Shown: positions 25,176 through 33,791 of the stretch, one piece after another
How the letters are laid out: every line of letters starts with the position of its first letter
Position numbering within the stretch: position 1 is the stretch's first letter
Source of the DNA: Swaminathania salitolerans
GTDB taxonomy: Bacteria; Pseudomonadota; Alphaproteobacteria; Acetobacterales; Acetobacteraceae
Strand: one strand, 5' to 3'
DNA: 64,000 bases
NCBI RefSeq assembly: GCF_025994315.1
Contig: NZ_BAQE01000002.1
Made by a program: the position numbers and the translations under genes
Notes under the pieces: generated by a model
The model's database searches: none
Told to the model about the DNA's origin: nothing
What the model saw: only the letters and a program-made list of their open reading frames with translations

Positions 25176-26288
25176 TCAGCCCGAGGGAGGCAGATGCGAC
25201 CATGACGTCGCCTTCATGCCCGGGGGCAGGGTCGCGAGATAGACGCTGCGCGCGACTGCACGGGAAAGCACATCTGCCGCCACGTTGCCGAGATGAGCGA
25301 CCAGGCGCGCATTGTTTTCTGGCGCGACCGGTCTTTTCCCTGTCGCAAGCGCGAAGATCGTATCCCCGTCGAAAGGGGAGTGAACGGGATGGATGGCGCG
25401 TGCGAGTCCATCCTGGGCCATCATGGCAATGCGCTTGAGTGCATCCTGATCGAGTGTCGCATCGGTCGCTATGCAGGCAAGGCTGGTATTGGCACGGGGA
25501 TGCGGATCCAGCTTCGTGCCGGACCAGTCCTCCGGGGCGATATGTGCGGTCGAGACCCCGAGGCCGCCGAATTCCGTGCCCTGTTCGAAAGGCGCTGCCC
25601 AGAAATGCCGGTCATGAGGCGGGGTGACGGCGCCGACGCTGTTCGTCGCAACGAGAGCCGCAACGGTATGGCCTTCAGCCGTGACCCACGACGCCGAGCC
25701 GATACCGCCCTTGAGCGTGCCAGCCATCGCCCCATAACCGGCGCCGACGGAGCCGAGCATCAGGTGCGAGTCCGCATGATCTGCCGCTTCCATGCCCAGA
25801 GCGCGATAGGGTGGAGCGTCCCCCCAGTTCTTGTCGCCCCCGTTGTCGAGGTCGTAGAGAATGGCGGCAGGGACGATGGGTGACGGCGGCACGCCTGCGC
25901 GCTTGCCCAGCGCAAATCCCCGCCCTCTCGCGCCGAGCCATGATGCTACGCCATCGGCTGCGGCAAGACCGTAAACCGATCCGCCGGAGAAGGTGAGGGC
26001 GTCGATGCGGTGCACCAGATTCCAGCCATTGAGGGCATCTGTCTCGCGCGTGCCCGGACCGCCGCCACGGACGTCGACCGCACAGGGGCATGGAACGTCC
26101 GGCAGGATGACCGTGACGCCGGAACGGGCACGGCTGCTCTGGGCCTGGCCGACACGCAGTCCGGCGATGTCGGTCAGGTCGTTGCGGGGGCCTAGATGTC
26201 CGCCCGACGATTCTCCGCGTGCGCGGCGCAACGCAGGCAGGAGCGACGTGCCTGCGATCAGGGAAGACAGAAAGATGCGGCGCTTCAT
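25176..26288 (-). CDS. P1 family (DmpA/S58-like) peptidase, exported
   Basis: 370-residue Ntn-hydrolase-like aminopeptidase of the DmpA type, which self-cleaves to activate. GPRNDLTDIAGLRVGQA, LTFSGGSVYGLAAADGV, GSVGAGYGAMAG and LVATNSVGAV are family blocks. ATG 26288 (not the longer frame to 26564) gives an N-terminus MKRRIFLSS followed by a hydrophobic run ending near RARGES, a plausible twin-arginine signal. It converges with the fucose operon but is not obviously related to it. Confidence 0.82.
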   Translation of the reverse strand: MKRRIFLSSLIAGTSLLPALRRARGESSGGHLGPRNDLTDIAGLRVGQAQSSRARSGVTVILPDVPCPCAVDVRGGGPGTRETDALNGWNLVHRIDALTFSGGSVYGLAAADGVASWLGARGRGFALGKRAGVPPSPIVPAAILYDLDNGGDKNWGDAPPYRALGMEAADHADSHLMLGSVGAGYGAMAGTLKGGIGSASWVTAEGHTVAALVATNSVGAVTPPHDRHFWAAPFEQGTEFGGLGVSTAHIAPEDWSGTKLDPHPRANTSLACIATDATLDQDALKRIAMMAQDGLARAIHPVHSPFDGDTIFALATGKRPVAPENNARLVAHLGNVAADVLSRAVARSVYLATLPPGMKATSWSHLPPSG

Positions 26289-26499
26289 GGATCGTCCCGA
26301 AAGAGGGGAAGAAACGGGAGAGGGGAGAAACGGGCGTCTTCCGGACGGACGGAGCACCCGCGCCGGAGACAGGTAATGAGATGCGTCAGGAGCGGACGGT
26401 CCTGCGGGACATTCGCCCAGGGCGTGCCCTGCCGGTAACGACTGTCGGGTCGTCGCCGGCGAGGGCACTGGAGGAGGCAGCGGAAGGAGTGAGGAAGAC

Positions 26500-27633
26500 T
26501 CAGATATAATGTTCGGCCAGAGGCGCGAAACCGTTGAAACCGGTCGAGCAATAGGTCGAGACATAGGCGCCGGTCGTGAGCAGTTCGATGCGATCGCCCG
26601 AGCTCAGCGCGTGAGGCAGCTGCACCCTGTTCTTTTCGTACATGATATCGACCCCGTCGCAGCTCGGACCGGCCACCACGGTCTCACCCGTTGCCAGACC
26701 GTCATGCGGCGTACGGAAGCGATAGCGGATCGCCTCGCCTTCGGTTTCCGCCAGACCGCCGAAACGACCGATATCGAGATAAACCCAGCGCGGGTCGCTC
26801 TCCTTTCCGCCACGGCGACTCACCAGAACGACCTCGGTCGAAACCACACCGGCATCCGCGACCATGAACCGTCCGGGCTCGATGAGCATTTGCGGCAGGG
26901 CATTGCCGAAATGCTCGGTCATGGCGCGACCGATGGCCAGACCGAACTGCTCGATCTCGGGGATATCGTCGCGATACCGCACCGGGAATCCGCCGCCGAG
27001 ATTAACCATCTTGAGATCGATGCCCGCCTCGGAGAGGTCGGTGAACAGCATGGCCACCTTGGCGATCGCCGTTTCATAGGCCGTGGTGCTGGTCTGCTGG
27101 CTTCCGACATGGAAAGACAGCCCGTAGGGCTCCAGACCGAGTTCGACCGATTTCAGCAGCAGGGTCTTTGCATGATCCACCGTGGTGCCGAACTTCCGCG
27201 ACAGCGGCCAGTCCGCGCCCTCGTTTTCGACCGCAAGACGGCAGAATACGCGCGATCCGGGGGCATGTTCGGCGAGCTTGGCAAGCTCCTCCTCGCTGTC
27301 GAACACGAAAAGATCGACGCCGAGACCGAACGCCTCGCGGATGGAGGAGACCTTCTTGACCGTATTGCCGAACGAGATATGGCTGGCCTGTGCCCCGGCT
27401 GCGAGGCATTGATGAATCTCGCCGATCGAGGCTGCGTCGAAGGACGATCCCAGACGTACGAGGCGCTCGAGGATCTGCGCGGCCGGGTTGGCTTTGACCG
27501 CGTAGTAGATCTGCGCCAGCGGGAGCGCATCACGCAGGGCGTGATAGCGGGCTTCCACATGATCGACGTCGACGACGAGGCAAGGAGTGGCCGGCTGCTG
27601 CTCGGCAAGATAGCGGACGATTTTCGGAGTCAT
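26500..27633 (-). CDS. ornithine decarboxylase (fold type III, PLP-dependent)
   Basis: 377-residue alanine-racemase-fold decarboxylase that makes putrescine from ornithine (some homologues also take lysine). PLP Lys47 lies in YYAVKANP, the substrate His in SFHVGSQ, the phosphate loop in NLGGGFP, EPGR binds PLP, and Cys325 in GPSCDGVD is the catalytic Cys from the neighbouring subunit. GGAGGAG is 7 nt before ATG 27633. A long structured leader precedes it, suggesting post-transcriptional control by polyamines. Confidence 0.92.
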   Translation of the reverse strand: MTPKIVRYLAEQQPATPCLVVDVDHVEARYHALRDALPLAQIYYAVKANPAAQILERLVRLGSSFDAASIGEIHQCLAAGAQASHISFGNTVKKVSSIREAFGLGVDLFVFDSEEELAKLAEHAPGSRVFCRLAVENEGADWPLSRKFGTTVDHAKTLLLKSVELGLEPYGLSFHVGSQQTSTTAYETAIAKVAMLFTDLSEAGIDLKMVNLGGGFPVRYRDDIPEIEQFGLAIGRAMTEHFGNALPQMLIEPGRFMVADAGVVSTEVVLVSRRGGKESDPRWVYLDIGRFGGLAETEGEAIRYRFRTPHDGLATGETVVAGPSCDGVDIMYEKNRVQLPHALSSGDRIELLTTGAYVSTYCSTGFNGFAPLAEHYI

Positions 27634-28083
27634 GAGTCACTCCTCCCGAAATCCGCCCGTCGGCACGGGCGGAACTGTTGCGAAACGGTCGAACGGACCG
27701 GCGATCAGGACGAGGCTGAACGTTCGCGAAAGACGAACGGGATCAGCCCGATTGCCAGAACGCTTGACGTCGTTGCGTAACCTACAGAGGGCCAGTGGCA
27801 CGTGCGTTGCTGCGTGGGGGCGCATATGGGACCAATCCCCCTGTCATGCAACTAAAAAAAGACCCCTTTTGGCTTTTTTTACGTGCCGGTCGTGCATGTG
27901 TTGCAATGTAACGCTAAACTTGGTGCAACATTTCCCGAACCGGTGCGTCATCATGTTCCGGGGGCGTTTTCACAGGGCGCCACCGCACAGGGCGCCACTG
28001 CACAGGGCTGGTGCCCGCGAAGAAAGAGATTTGCGTCCGCAAGGCCCGTCCGGCCCGCGCGCGCCCTGAACGAGGAGTCCCGT
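27634..28083. promoter_or_regulatory. divergent region with structured leader of ornithine decarboxylase
   Basis: 450 bp between ornithine decarboxylase (minus) and yihY (plus). On the minus strand the leader folds into an 8-bp hairpin CCGCCCGT-gccg-ACGGGCGG (27653-27672) just before the Shine-Dalgarno site, and CGTTCG/CGAACG (27721-27739). Farther up, AAAAAAAG (27854-27861) faces CTTTTTTT (27873-27880). Alphaproteobacterial ornithine decarboxylase genes are known to carry the speF leader motif; whether this matches must be tested with its covariance model. Confidence 0.5.
27971..28009. repeat. 15-bp tandem repeat upstream of yihY
   Basis: Units CACAGGGCGCCACCG and CACAGGGCGCCACTG plus a partial third CACAGGGCT. 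It ends about 75 nt before the yihY start, inside the upstream extension of its reading frame. Confidence 0.7.
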
Positions 28084-29319
28084 GTGGCTGAGTCCCCGAG
28101 CATACGTACCGATATCCGCGAGAATCCGCCTTCGGGGCAGGATCAGGGTCGGACCGATCTCGCCCGCATAATGGCCGGAGGGGATTCGGTCGGAGACAGT
28201 GCCGAAGAGACCCGGAGCGATGCCGGAAATGGGACCGATGCCGCCCCGATGTCTGGAGCCGGGACTCATGGGAACGGGGCGCATGAGAACGCTGCCGAGG
28301 CGGAAGCGGCACTCGGTCGCGAGGCGCCCGGGACGGGTGCGAAAAGCCCGATTCACATGCCGCTCGGAGGATGGAAGCTCGTTCTGCGCCAGACGTTCAG
28401 CAATCTCGGATCCAGCCAGACCAGCCTCTCGGCCGCAGGATGTGCATTCTATGCCACGCTGTCGCTTTTTCCGGCAATTTCGTCGCTTATCTCGGTCTAC
28501 GGGCTCATTTTCGACCTCCAGACGGTGGAACCGCAGCTGAACGTCTTGCGCAGTCTGTTGCCTCCCACGGCTTTCGAGCTGATCGCCTCGCAGATCCATA
28601 CCCTGATCGGCCAGCCTCACGCCTCGCTTACGATGGGGCTGATCTTCTCCATTACCGTCGCGCTCTGGTCGGCTTCCGCCAGTACGAAATCGGTGCTTTC
28701 CGCACTCAATCTGGCCTATGATACCCTTGAGACGCGCGGGTTTTTCCGTTTCCAGTTTCTGGCCCTTGGTGTGACTTTCGGCGCTGTGCTGGGTGCGTGC
28801 CTCACCCTCGCTCTCATGGTCGCCTTCCCGGCTCTGGTGGATTATCTCCCCGAATTGCTGAACCGCTTCGGCCTGCGCAACCTGCCGCCGGAAATCCTGA
28901 ATCTTACCGATTATCTGATGAGCTACAGCACACGTTATATCGTGCATTTCGGTGCGCCTGCGCTGATGCTGCTCTTCGTCTTCGTGGCGGTCACGTTGCT
29001 CTTCCGCTACGGACCGTGCCGGGAAACCGCCGACTGGCGCTGGATCGTCCCGGGTTCGCTCGTTGCGACCTTTCTCTGGGTTCTGACCTCGCTCGCCTTT
29101 TCCTATTACGTCAGTCACTTTGCCAGCTACGGATCGACCTACGGGCCGCTCGGCGCCGTTGCGGCAATCATGATGTGGTTCTTCGTGGGCACCTATGTCG
29201 TGCTGTTCGGCGCCGAACTGAATGCAGGTCTCGAAGACCGCATGAAGGGATTCAATCCCAAGGTTCCGGGCGCGACGCGCGTGCAGGAAGGCGTCGAGGG
29301 AACCGCAGCCGAAGCGTGA
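28084..29319 (+). CDS. YihY/BrkB family membrane protein
   Basis: 411-residue inner-membrane protein with about six membrane segments. LSAAGCAFYATLSLFPAISS, ALNLAYDT, YGPCRETADWRWIVPG and YGSTYGPLGAVAAIMMW are signature stretches of the family once annotated RNase BN. The molecular role is unresolved. GTG 28084 with GAGGAG 6 nt upstream is preferred to the ORF opening at 27883, whose extra part is repetitive. A poorly conserved acidic, Gly/Ala-rich cytoplasmic N-terminus of about 90 residues precedes the first membrane helix. Confidence 0.85.
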   Translation: MAESPSIRTDIRENPPSGQDQGRTDLARIMAGGDSVGDSAEETRSDAGNGTDAAPMSGAGTHGNGAHENAAEAEAALGREAPGTGAKSPIHMPLGGWKLVLRQTFSNLGSSQTSLSAAGCAFYATLSLFPAISSLISVYGLIFDLQTVEPQLNVLRSLLPPTAFELIASQIHTLIGQPHASLTMGLIFSITVALWSASASTKSVLSALNLAYDTLETRGFFRFQFLALGVTFGAVLGACLTLALMVAFPALVDYLPELLNRFGLRNLPPEILNLTDYLMSYSTRYIVHFGAPALMLLFVFVAVTLLFRYGPCRETADWRWIVPGSLVATFLWVLTSLAFSYYVSHFASYGSTYGPLGAVAAIMMWFFVGTYVVLFGAELNAGLEDRMKGFNPKVPGATRVQEGVEGTAAEA

Positions 29320-29328
29320 CGGACCGGT

Positions 29329-29361
29329 GCGCCGCCCGCTCCCCCGGGAGGCGAGCGGCGC
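29329..29361 (+). terminator. hairpin after yihY
   Basis: GCGCCGC (29329-29335) pairs with GCGGCGC (29355-29361) with further inner pairing, 9 nt after the stop. No T-run follows. It sits between convergent yihY and rlpA. Confidence 0.5.
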
Positions 29362-29494
29362 ATATGCCGAGCTGCGTCTTGCCGTTCCGGAGAAGATCCG
29401 GGAAAAACCTGAAAACGATATCGGAGCGCATCAGGATCGCGACGGCTATCGGCCGTGGTGATCCCGGATCGACAGCATTCCGGGCGCAGATCGC

Positions 29495-30355
29495 CTAGTG
29501 GCGGTGCGAGGTCCTGTGCTGTGCAACGGAATGCGTGGCTGCACCGGCGCCATGCATCCGCCGGGAGGCTTGTTGGTGCGAGGCGCCATGAGCGGAGGCA
29601 GCATGCCGGGATGCCGCGTGATGCGACGTGGAAGCGCGGGGCGCGACCGTCGGAGAGACCGCATCGATGGCCTGCTCACTCGTATCGTCCGCCTCGGCCT
29701 CCGCGACCTCGAGAGGCTGGTCTTCGGCGATAGCGGTACCCGTGGGGATAGGGGCAAGCTTCACATGCGCGGTCCCGCTGCCGAGCATCCCGATTTCCGC
29801 AGCGGCGGCGTGCGACAGATCGATGATCCGGCTGTTGAACGGTCCCCGGTCGTTGATCGTCACGATGACGGATTGTCCCGTATCCTCGTTCTGCACGAGA
29901 ACCTTCGAGCCGAGAGGCAGGCTGGGATGCGCGGCAGTCAGTTTCTTTCCGTCGAGACGGGCGCCGCTGCTGGTGCGATGTCCCTGGAGGCCACGCCCGT
30001 ACCAGCTTGCAACTCCGTGTTCGGACCAGGCGAGAACATGATGGCTGGCCAGAGCGAGGCGATGGGCACGGCTGCTCAGCGCGCGCCGGACGGAGGCCGC
30101 CCACGGCGTGTGACCTGCAAGGGATGTACGATCCGCCGGGGCGGTGACGATCGTCGTCCCGCCTGCGGCTGCGCCAGCCATCCGGGCATCGGCTTCGGTC
30201 GTCGTCCCGGCTGGAGCGTGGGCAAGCGGCACCGAGGCCGCGTGAGCGCCATGTCGGGGCGTGAATGCCAGGCAGAGCAGCGTAACGCCGCCGATTCGCG
30301 AGCAGATCCGTTTGCGGATACGTCCGGTCTGTTTCAGGGCGTTGATCTTGCTCAT
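29495..30355 (-). CDS. rlpA: RlpA-like septal/cell-wall protein with His-rich tail
   Basis: 286 residues with a signal peptide (RIGGVTLLCLAF ... HGAHAAS) and a double-psi beta-barrel: GVASWYGRGLQGHRTSSG, LTAAHPSLPLGSKV, VTINDRGPF and RIIDLSHAAAAEIG. RlpA proteins bind denuded glycan strands and some are lytic transglycosylases; the His and Asp of the active site appear present. There is no typical lipobox, and no SPOR domain. Instead the last 45 residues are a His/Ala/Ser-rich low-complexity tail. ATG 30355 is chosen; GTG 30367 is possible. Confidence 0.82.
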   Translation of the reverse strand: MSKINALKQTGRIRKRICSRIGGVTLLCLAFTPRHGAHAASVPLAHAPAGTTTEADARMAGAAAGGTTIVTAPADRTSLAGHTPWAASVRRALSSRAHRLALASHHVLAWSEHGVASWYGRGLQGHRTSSGARLDGKKLTAAHPSLPLGSKVLVQNEDTGQSVIVTINDRGPFNSRIIDLSHAAAAEIGMLGSGTAHVKLAPIPTGTAIAEDQPLEVAEAEADDTSEQAIDAVSPTVAPRASTSHHAASRHAASAHGASHQQASRRMHGAGAATHSVAQHRTSHRH

Positions 30356-30665
30356 CGAAAGGGTCACTACCGAATCTTGCCTTCTGTTTCAGTCACTCCG
30401 GACGGTCGAACGTCCCGGTAATGGCCGGGACAAGCGCACAAGCCTAGCACGAAGCGCAGCGGATGCGAAATTCCGGCCTTGCCTCCTCGGGGAAAAGGCC
30501 CGCAGGCAGGCAGAAGCGCGGCGCCCCTACGGGAGGGAAGGAGAGTATTTCCTTGTCTCCCGCTCACCACAGGACAGGGAAAAGGCGGCGAGAATGAGGC
30601 GCAAAACGCGCGCAGCCGCCGCAGAGGCTTTTATGGCTGGAATGAAAGTGCTACGGGCTGCATTC
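30356..30665. promoter_or_regulatory. divergent rlpA / aroQ-accBC promoter region
   Basis: About 310 bp between rlpA and aroQ. The aroQ frame is open through it (in-frame ATGs at 30594, 30633, 30642), but the content is basic and Ala-rich and unlike AroQ. No operator, hairpin or other gene is evident. Confidence 0.4.
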
Positions 30666-31121
30666 ATGATTCGCCCGATGATTGCCGTGCTCAACGGTCC
30701 CAACCTCAATATGCTCGGTATGCGCCAGCCGGAGATCTACGGCCATGCGACGCTGGACGATCTGGAGCAGGTATGCATCCAGGCGGCCGAGCAACTCGAC
30801 GTCGCCATCGATTTTCGCCAGACGAATGTCGAGGGCGAGCTGGTATCCTGGATCCAGGAATGCCGGGGTCGGGCACGCGGGATCGTGATCAATCCGGCGG
30901 CTTATGGCCATACCTCGATTGCCCTTCTCGATGCGCTTCTTGCGACGGGGCTCCCGACGGTCGAGGTACATATCTCCAATATCCATCGCCGCGATGCCTT
31001 TCGCCACCATACCTACACGTCGCAGGCCGCCATTGGCGTGATCTGCGGATTTGGCGTGCGGGGCTATGCCATGGCATTGCGTGCACTTTATGACATGATC
31101 GAAGACGAGGACGAACGATGA
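30666..31121 (+). CDS. aroQ: type II 3-dehydroquinate dehydratase
   Basis: 151-residue dodecameric dehydratase of the shikimate pathway. IAVLNGPNLNMLGMRQPEIYG holds the catalytic Tyr and Asn, followed by RQTNVEGELVSWIQ, INPAAYGHTSIALLDAL and EVHISNIHRRDAFRHHTYTS, which carries the His and Arg. The start is uncertain: ATG 30666 or 30678 fits the family, while ATG 30633 has the better ribosome site (AGAGG). The stop overlaps accB as ATGA, a gene order common in proteobacteria. Confidence 0.93.
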   Translation: MIRPMIAVLNGPNLNMLGMRQPEIYGHATLDDLEQVCIQAAEQLDVAIDFRQTNVEGELVSWIQECRGRARGIVINPAAYGHTSIALLDALLATGLPTVEVHISNIHRRDAFRHHTYTSQAAIGVICGFGVRGYAMALRALYDMIEDEDER

Positions 31122-31570
31122 GCCGTATGCTCGTGGACGCGGATGCCATCCGGGCATTGGCCGATATTCTGACCGAAACCGGTCTGACCGAGATCGAGGT
31201 CGCGGAGAAGGACAACCGTATCCGCGTGGCGCGCAATGCCGGCGGTCAGGTGGTCCATGCCGCTGCTCCCGTTCCTGCCGCTGCGGCTCCGGTTGCGGCT
31301 CCGGCCGCTGCGGCCCCGGTGGATGCCGCGAGCCATCCCGGCGCGGTCAACAGTCCGATGGTCGGGATTGCCTATCTTGCGCCCGATCCGTCCGCACCGC
31401 CTTTCGTGCAGGAAGGACAGGCCGTCACGGCAGGGCAGACGCTCATGCTGATCGAGGCCATGAAGACCTTCAACCAGATCAAGGCGCCCCGCGGCGGCAC
31501 GCTGAAGCGCGTCCTCGTCTCGAGTGGCGATCCGGTCGAGTTCGGCGAGCCTCTCGCCATCATCGAATAA
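31118..31570 (+). CDS. accB: biotin carboxyl carrier protein of acetyl-CoA carboxylase
   Basis: 150 residues. An N-terminal helical domain is followed by a flexible Pro/Ala-rich linker (about 47-70) and the biotinyl domain, with biotinylated Lys116 in EAMK. The thumb insertion GIAYLAPDPSAPPF precedes it. It carries CO2 between biotin carboxylase and carboxyltransferase in fatty-acid synthesis. ATG 31118 overlaps the aroQ stop; accC follows after 25 nt. Confidence 0.95.
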   Translation: MSRMLVDADAIRALADILTETGLTEIEVAEKDNRIRVARNAGGQVVHAAAPVPAAAAPVAAPAAAAPVDAASHPGAVNSPMVGIAYLAPDPSAPPFVQEGQAVTAGQTLMLIEAMKTFNQIKAPRGGTLKRVLVSSGDPVEFGEPLAIIE

Positions 31571-31595
31571 GTATTCTGACTGAGCCTGGAGCCCG

Positions 31596-32942
31596 ATGTT
31601 TTCCAAGATCCTGATCGCCAATCGCGGCGAAATCGCGCTTCGCATCCTGCGCGCCTGCCGCGAGCTCGGCATTGCCACGGTGGCAGTACATTCGACGGCC
31701 GATGCCGACGCGATGCATGTCCGCCTCGCCGATGAAGCGGTCTGCATCGGGCCGCCCTCCTCTCGCGACTCCTATCTGAATGTGGCCGCCATCCTTTCGG
31801 CGGCCACCATCACCGGAGCCGAGGCGATTCATCCCGGTTACGGCTTTCTCTCCGAGAATGCCGATTTTGCCGAGACGGTCGAGGAGCATGGTTTCGTCTT
31901 CATCGGTCCGACCGCCCATCACATCCGTACGATGGGCGACAAGATCATGGCGAAGACGACGATGCGCGAACTCGGCGTTCCGCTCGTCCCCGGATCCGAC
32001 GGTGCCTTGCGCGATCTGGATGCGGCGCGCGAGGTCGCGGCGAAGGTCGGTTATCCGGTCCTGATCAAGGCTGCGGCCGGCGGCGGCGGACGTGGCATGA
32101 AGGTCGCGCAGAACGAAGGCGAGATCGAGGAAGCCTGGTCGGTCGCCAGAACGGAGGCGCGCGCCGCCTTCGGCAATGACGAGGTCTATCTCGAGAAATA
32201 TCTCGATAAGCCGCGTCATATCGAATTGCAGATCATGGCCGACACCCACGGCAATGTCGTGCATTTCGGCGAGCGCGACTGTTCGCTCCAGAGGCGTCAC
32301 CAGAAGCTTCTCGAGGAGGCGGGTTCACCCGTGCTCTCCGCCGAGGCACGCGACGCCATCGGTGCCACCGCCACGGCCGCGTTGAAGAAGATGGGTTACC
32401 GCAATGCCGGAACCCTCGAATTCCTGTATCAGGATGGCCAGTTCTGCTTCATCGAGATGAACACGCGTCTCCAGGTCGAGCATCCCGTGACTGAGATGGT
32501 CTGCGATGTCGATCTGGTGCGCGAGCAGATCCGCGTCGCGGCAGGTGAGGCGCTCGGCTACGAGCAGTCCGACATCACCTTCAGCGGACATGCCATAGAG
32601 TGCCGCATCAACGCCGAGGATCCCGAGACCTTCATGCCCAATCCGGGCACGATCAAGGTCTTCCATGCCCCGGGTGGGCTCGGCGTGCGGATCGACAGCG
32701 CGATCTATGCCGGATATCGCGTGCCGCCTTATTATGACAGCATGATCGCCAAGCTGATCGTTCATGCCCCGACCCGTGCGGAGGCTATCGCGCGGATGCT
32801 CCGGGCGCTCGACGAATGTGTGGTGGATGGGGTCAAGACCGTCATTCCTCTTCACCGCAAGATCCTGTCCGATCCCCAGTTCCAGAAGGGTGACTATACC
32901 ATTCACTGGCTGGAGAAATTCGTGGAATCCCTGCGTCGATAG
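31596..32942 (+). CDS. accC: biotin carboxylase subunit of acetyl-CoA carboxylase
   Basis: 448-residue ATP-grasp carboxylase, normal length. IANRGEIALRILRAC at the start, IHPGYGFLSENA, the Gly-rich lid AAAGGGGRGM, RDCSLQRRHQK, FIEMNTRLQVEHPVTE and the C-terminal YYDSMIAKL are visible. It carboxylates biotin on AccB using bicarbonate and ATP. It forms an operon with aroQ and accB. Confidence 0.96.
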   Translation: MFSKILIANRGEIALRILRACRELGIATVAVHSTADADAMHVRLADEAVCIGPPSSRDSYLNVAAILSAATITGAEAIHPGYGFLSENADFAETVEEHGFVFIGPTAHHIRTMGDKIMAKTTMRELGVPLVPGSDGALRDLDAAREVAAKVGYPVLIKAAAGGGGRGMKVAQNEGEIEEAWSVARTEARAAFGNDEVYLEKYLDKPRHIELQIMADTHGNVVHFGERDCSLQRRHQKLLEEAGSPVLSAEARDAIGATATAALKKMGYRNAGTLEFLYQDGQFCFIEMNTRLQVEHPVTEMVCDVDLVREQIRVAAGEALGYEQSDITFSGHAIECRINAEDPETFMPNPGTIKVFHAPGGLGVRIDSAIYAGYRVPPYYDSMIAKLIVHAPTRAEAIARMLRALDECVVDGVKTVIPLHRKILSDPQFQKGDYTIHWLEKFVESLRR

Positions 32943-32954
32943 GACGCAGGATGC

Positions 32955-32981
32955 GGGATGACCGGGACGACCGGGGCGACA
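32955..32981. repeat. 9-bp tandem repeat between accC and NIPSNAP gene
   Basis: Units GGGATGACC, GGGACGACC, GGGGCGACA, with a diverged fourth, occupy most of the 61-bp gap. Short, but it matches the repeat-filled style of other gaps here. Confidence 0.5.
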
Positions 32982-33003
32982 GGATGAACGGGCGGGCTCA
33001 GCG

Positions 33004-33585
33004 ATGACGGATTTTGTCGAAACGACCATCCTCACATGCCGGCCGGGAAGCGTGCCTGGGGTCGTGGCGCATCTCGACGGCCTTCTCGCGGGGCAGCCGG
33101 GATTCATCGGGTGCTGGACGACGGAAATCGGCGCGCTCGATCGCGTCGTCGTCTGTTTCGTCTACCCCGCGGAAACGGCGCCGGTGCGCGTGGATTGGCC
33201 GGATCACAGGCAGGGCGTAGCGAAAATCGAACGCTCGCTCTGGCAGGTGCATGGAGGCACCGTGCCGCAGCCCGGTGCGCATGGCACGATCTATGAGTGG
33301 CGCGTGTACGACATTCTTCCCGGTTGCGAGGCGCGTGTCGTCGGTCTCATGGAAGAGGCGCTTCCGGCCCGTTCGGTCGTCTCGCCCGCCTATGTCGTCA
33401 TGACCTCCTGCGATGGCGCGTCGCGTCTGTGCCATGTCTGGCCTTATGAAACCCTGGCCGCGCGCGCCGGGAAGCGGCGTGAGGCGCTCGAAAGCGGCGT
33501 CTGGCCGCCGCCGGGCATCCTCAACTATATCGGAGCGATGCACAGCACGCTGCTTGTGCCCACGGCCTTTTCTCCAAGTCGCTGA
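33004..33585 (+). CDS. NIPSNAP family protein
   Basis: 193 residues with two ferredoxin-like halves. The first (VETTILTCRPGSVPGVVAHL) resembles dimeric alpha/beta-barrel monooxygenase-like folds. The second (TIYEWRVYDILPGCEARVV ... AGKRREAL) matches the NIPSNAP pattern. The function of the family in bacteria is unknown. ATG 33004 lies 61 nt after accC in the same direction, so it may be co-transcribed. The gap to 33792 contains nothing recognisable. Confidence 0.7.
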   Translation: MTDFVETTILTCRPGSVPGVVAHLDGLLAGQPGFIGCWTTEIGALDRVVVCFVYPAETAPVRVDWPDHRQGVAKIERSLWQVHGGTVPQPGAHGTIYEWRVYDILPGCEARVVGLMEEALPARSVVSPAYVVMTSCDGASRLCHVWPYETLAARAGKRREALESGVWPPPGILNYIGAMHSTLLVPTAFSPSR

Positions 33586-33791
33586 ACCGGGTATCCGATA
33601 CGGCGAAACCCGGAGCGGCCCAAACCCTCACATCAAAGCCTCACACCAAACTCTCATGTGGGTGCAGGGAGCTGGCAACCCATCCGGTTTTTCCGGACTC
33701 GTGCGGGCTTTCTCCGTTTTCTCCCCGACAGCCTGCCTGACCGCCGGGCGGGGGCATGGCGAGCCCGCCCCGAACCCGATCCGTTGCGGCC

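Noticed and set aside
25176..26564. 92-residue N-terminal extension of the P1 peptidase
   Set aside because: Pro/Ser-rich and upstream of a good signal peptide starting at 26288.
27854..27880. Rho-independent terminator formed by A7/T7 runs
   Set aside because: The stem would be almost all A-T and neither flanking gene ends here; kept only as part of the leader description.
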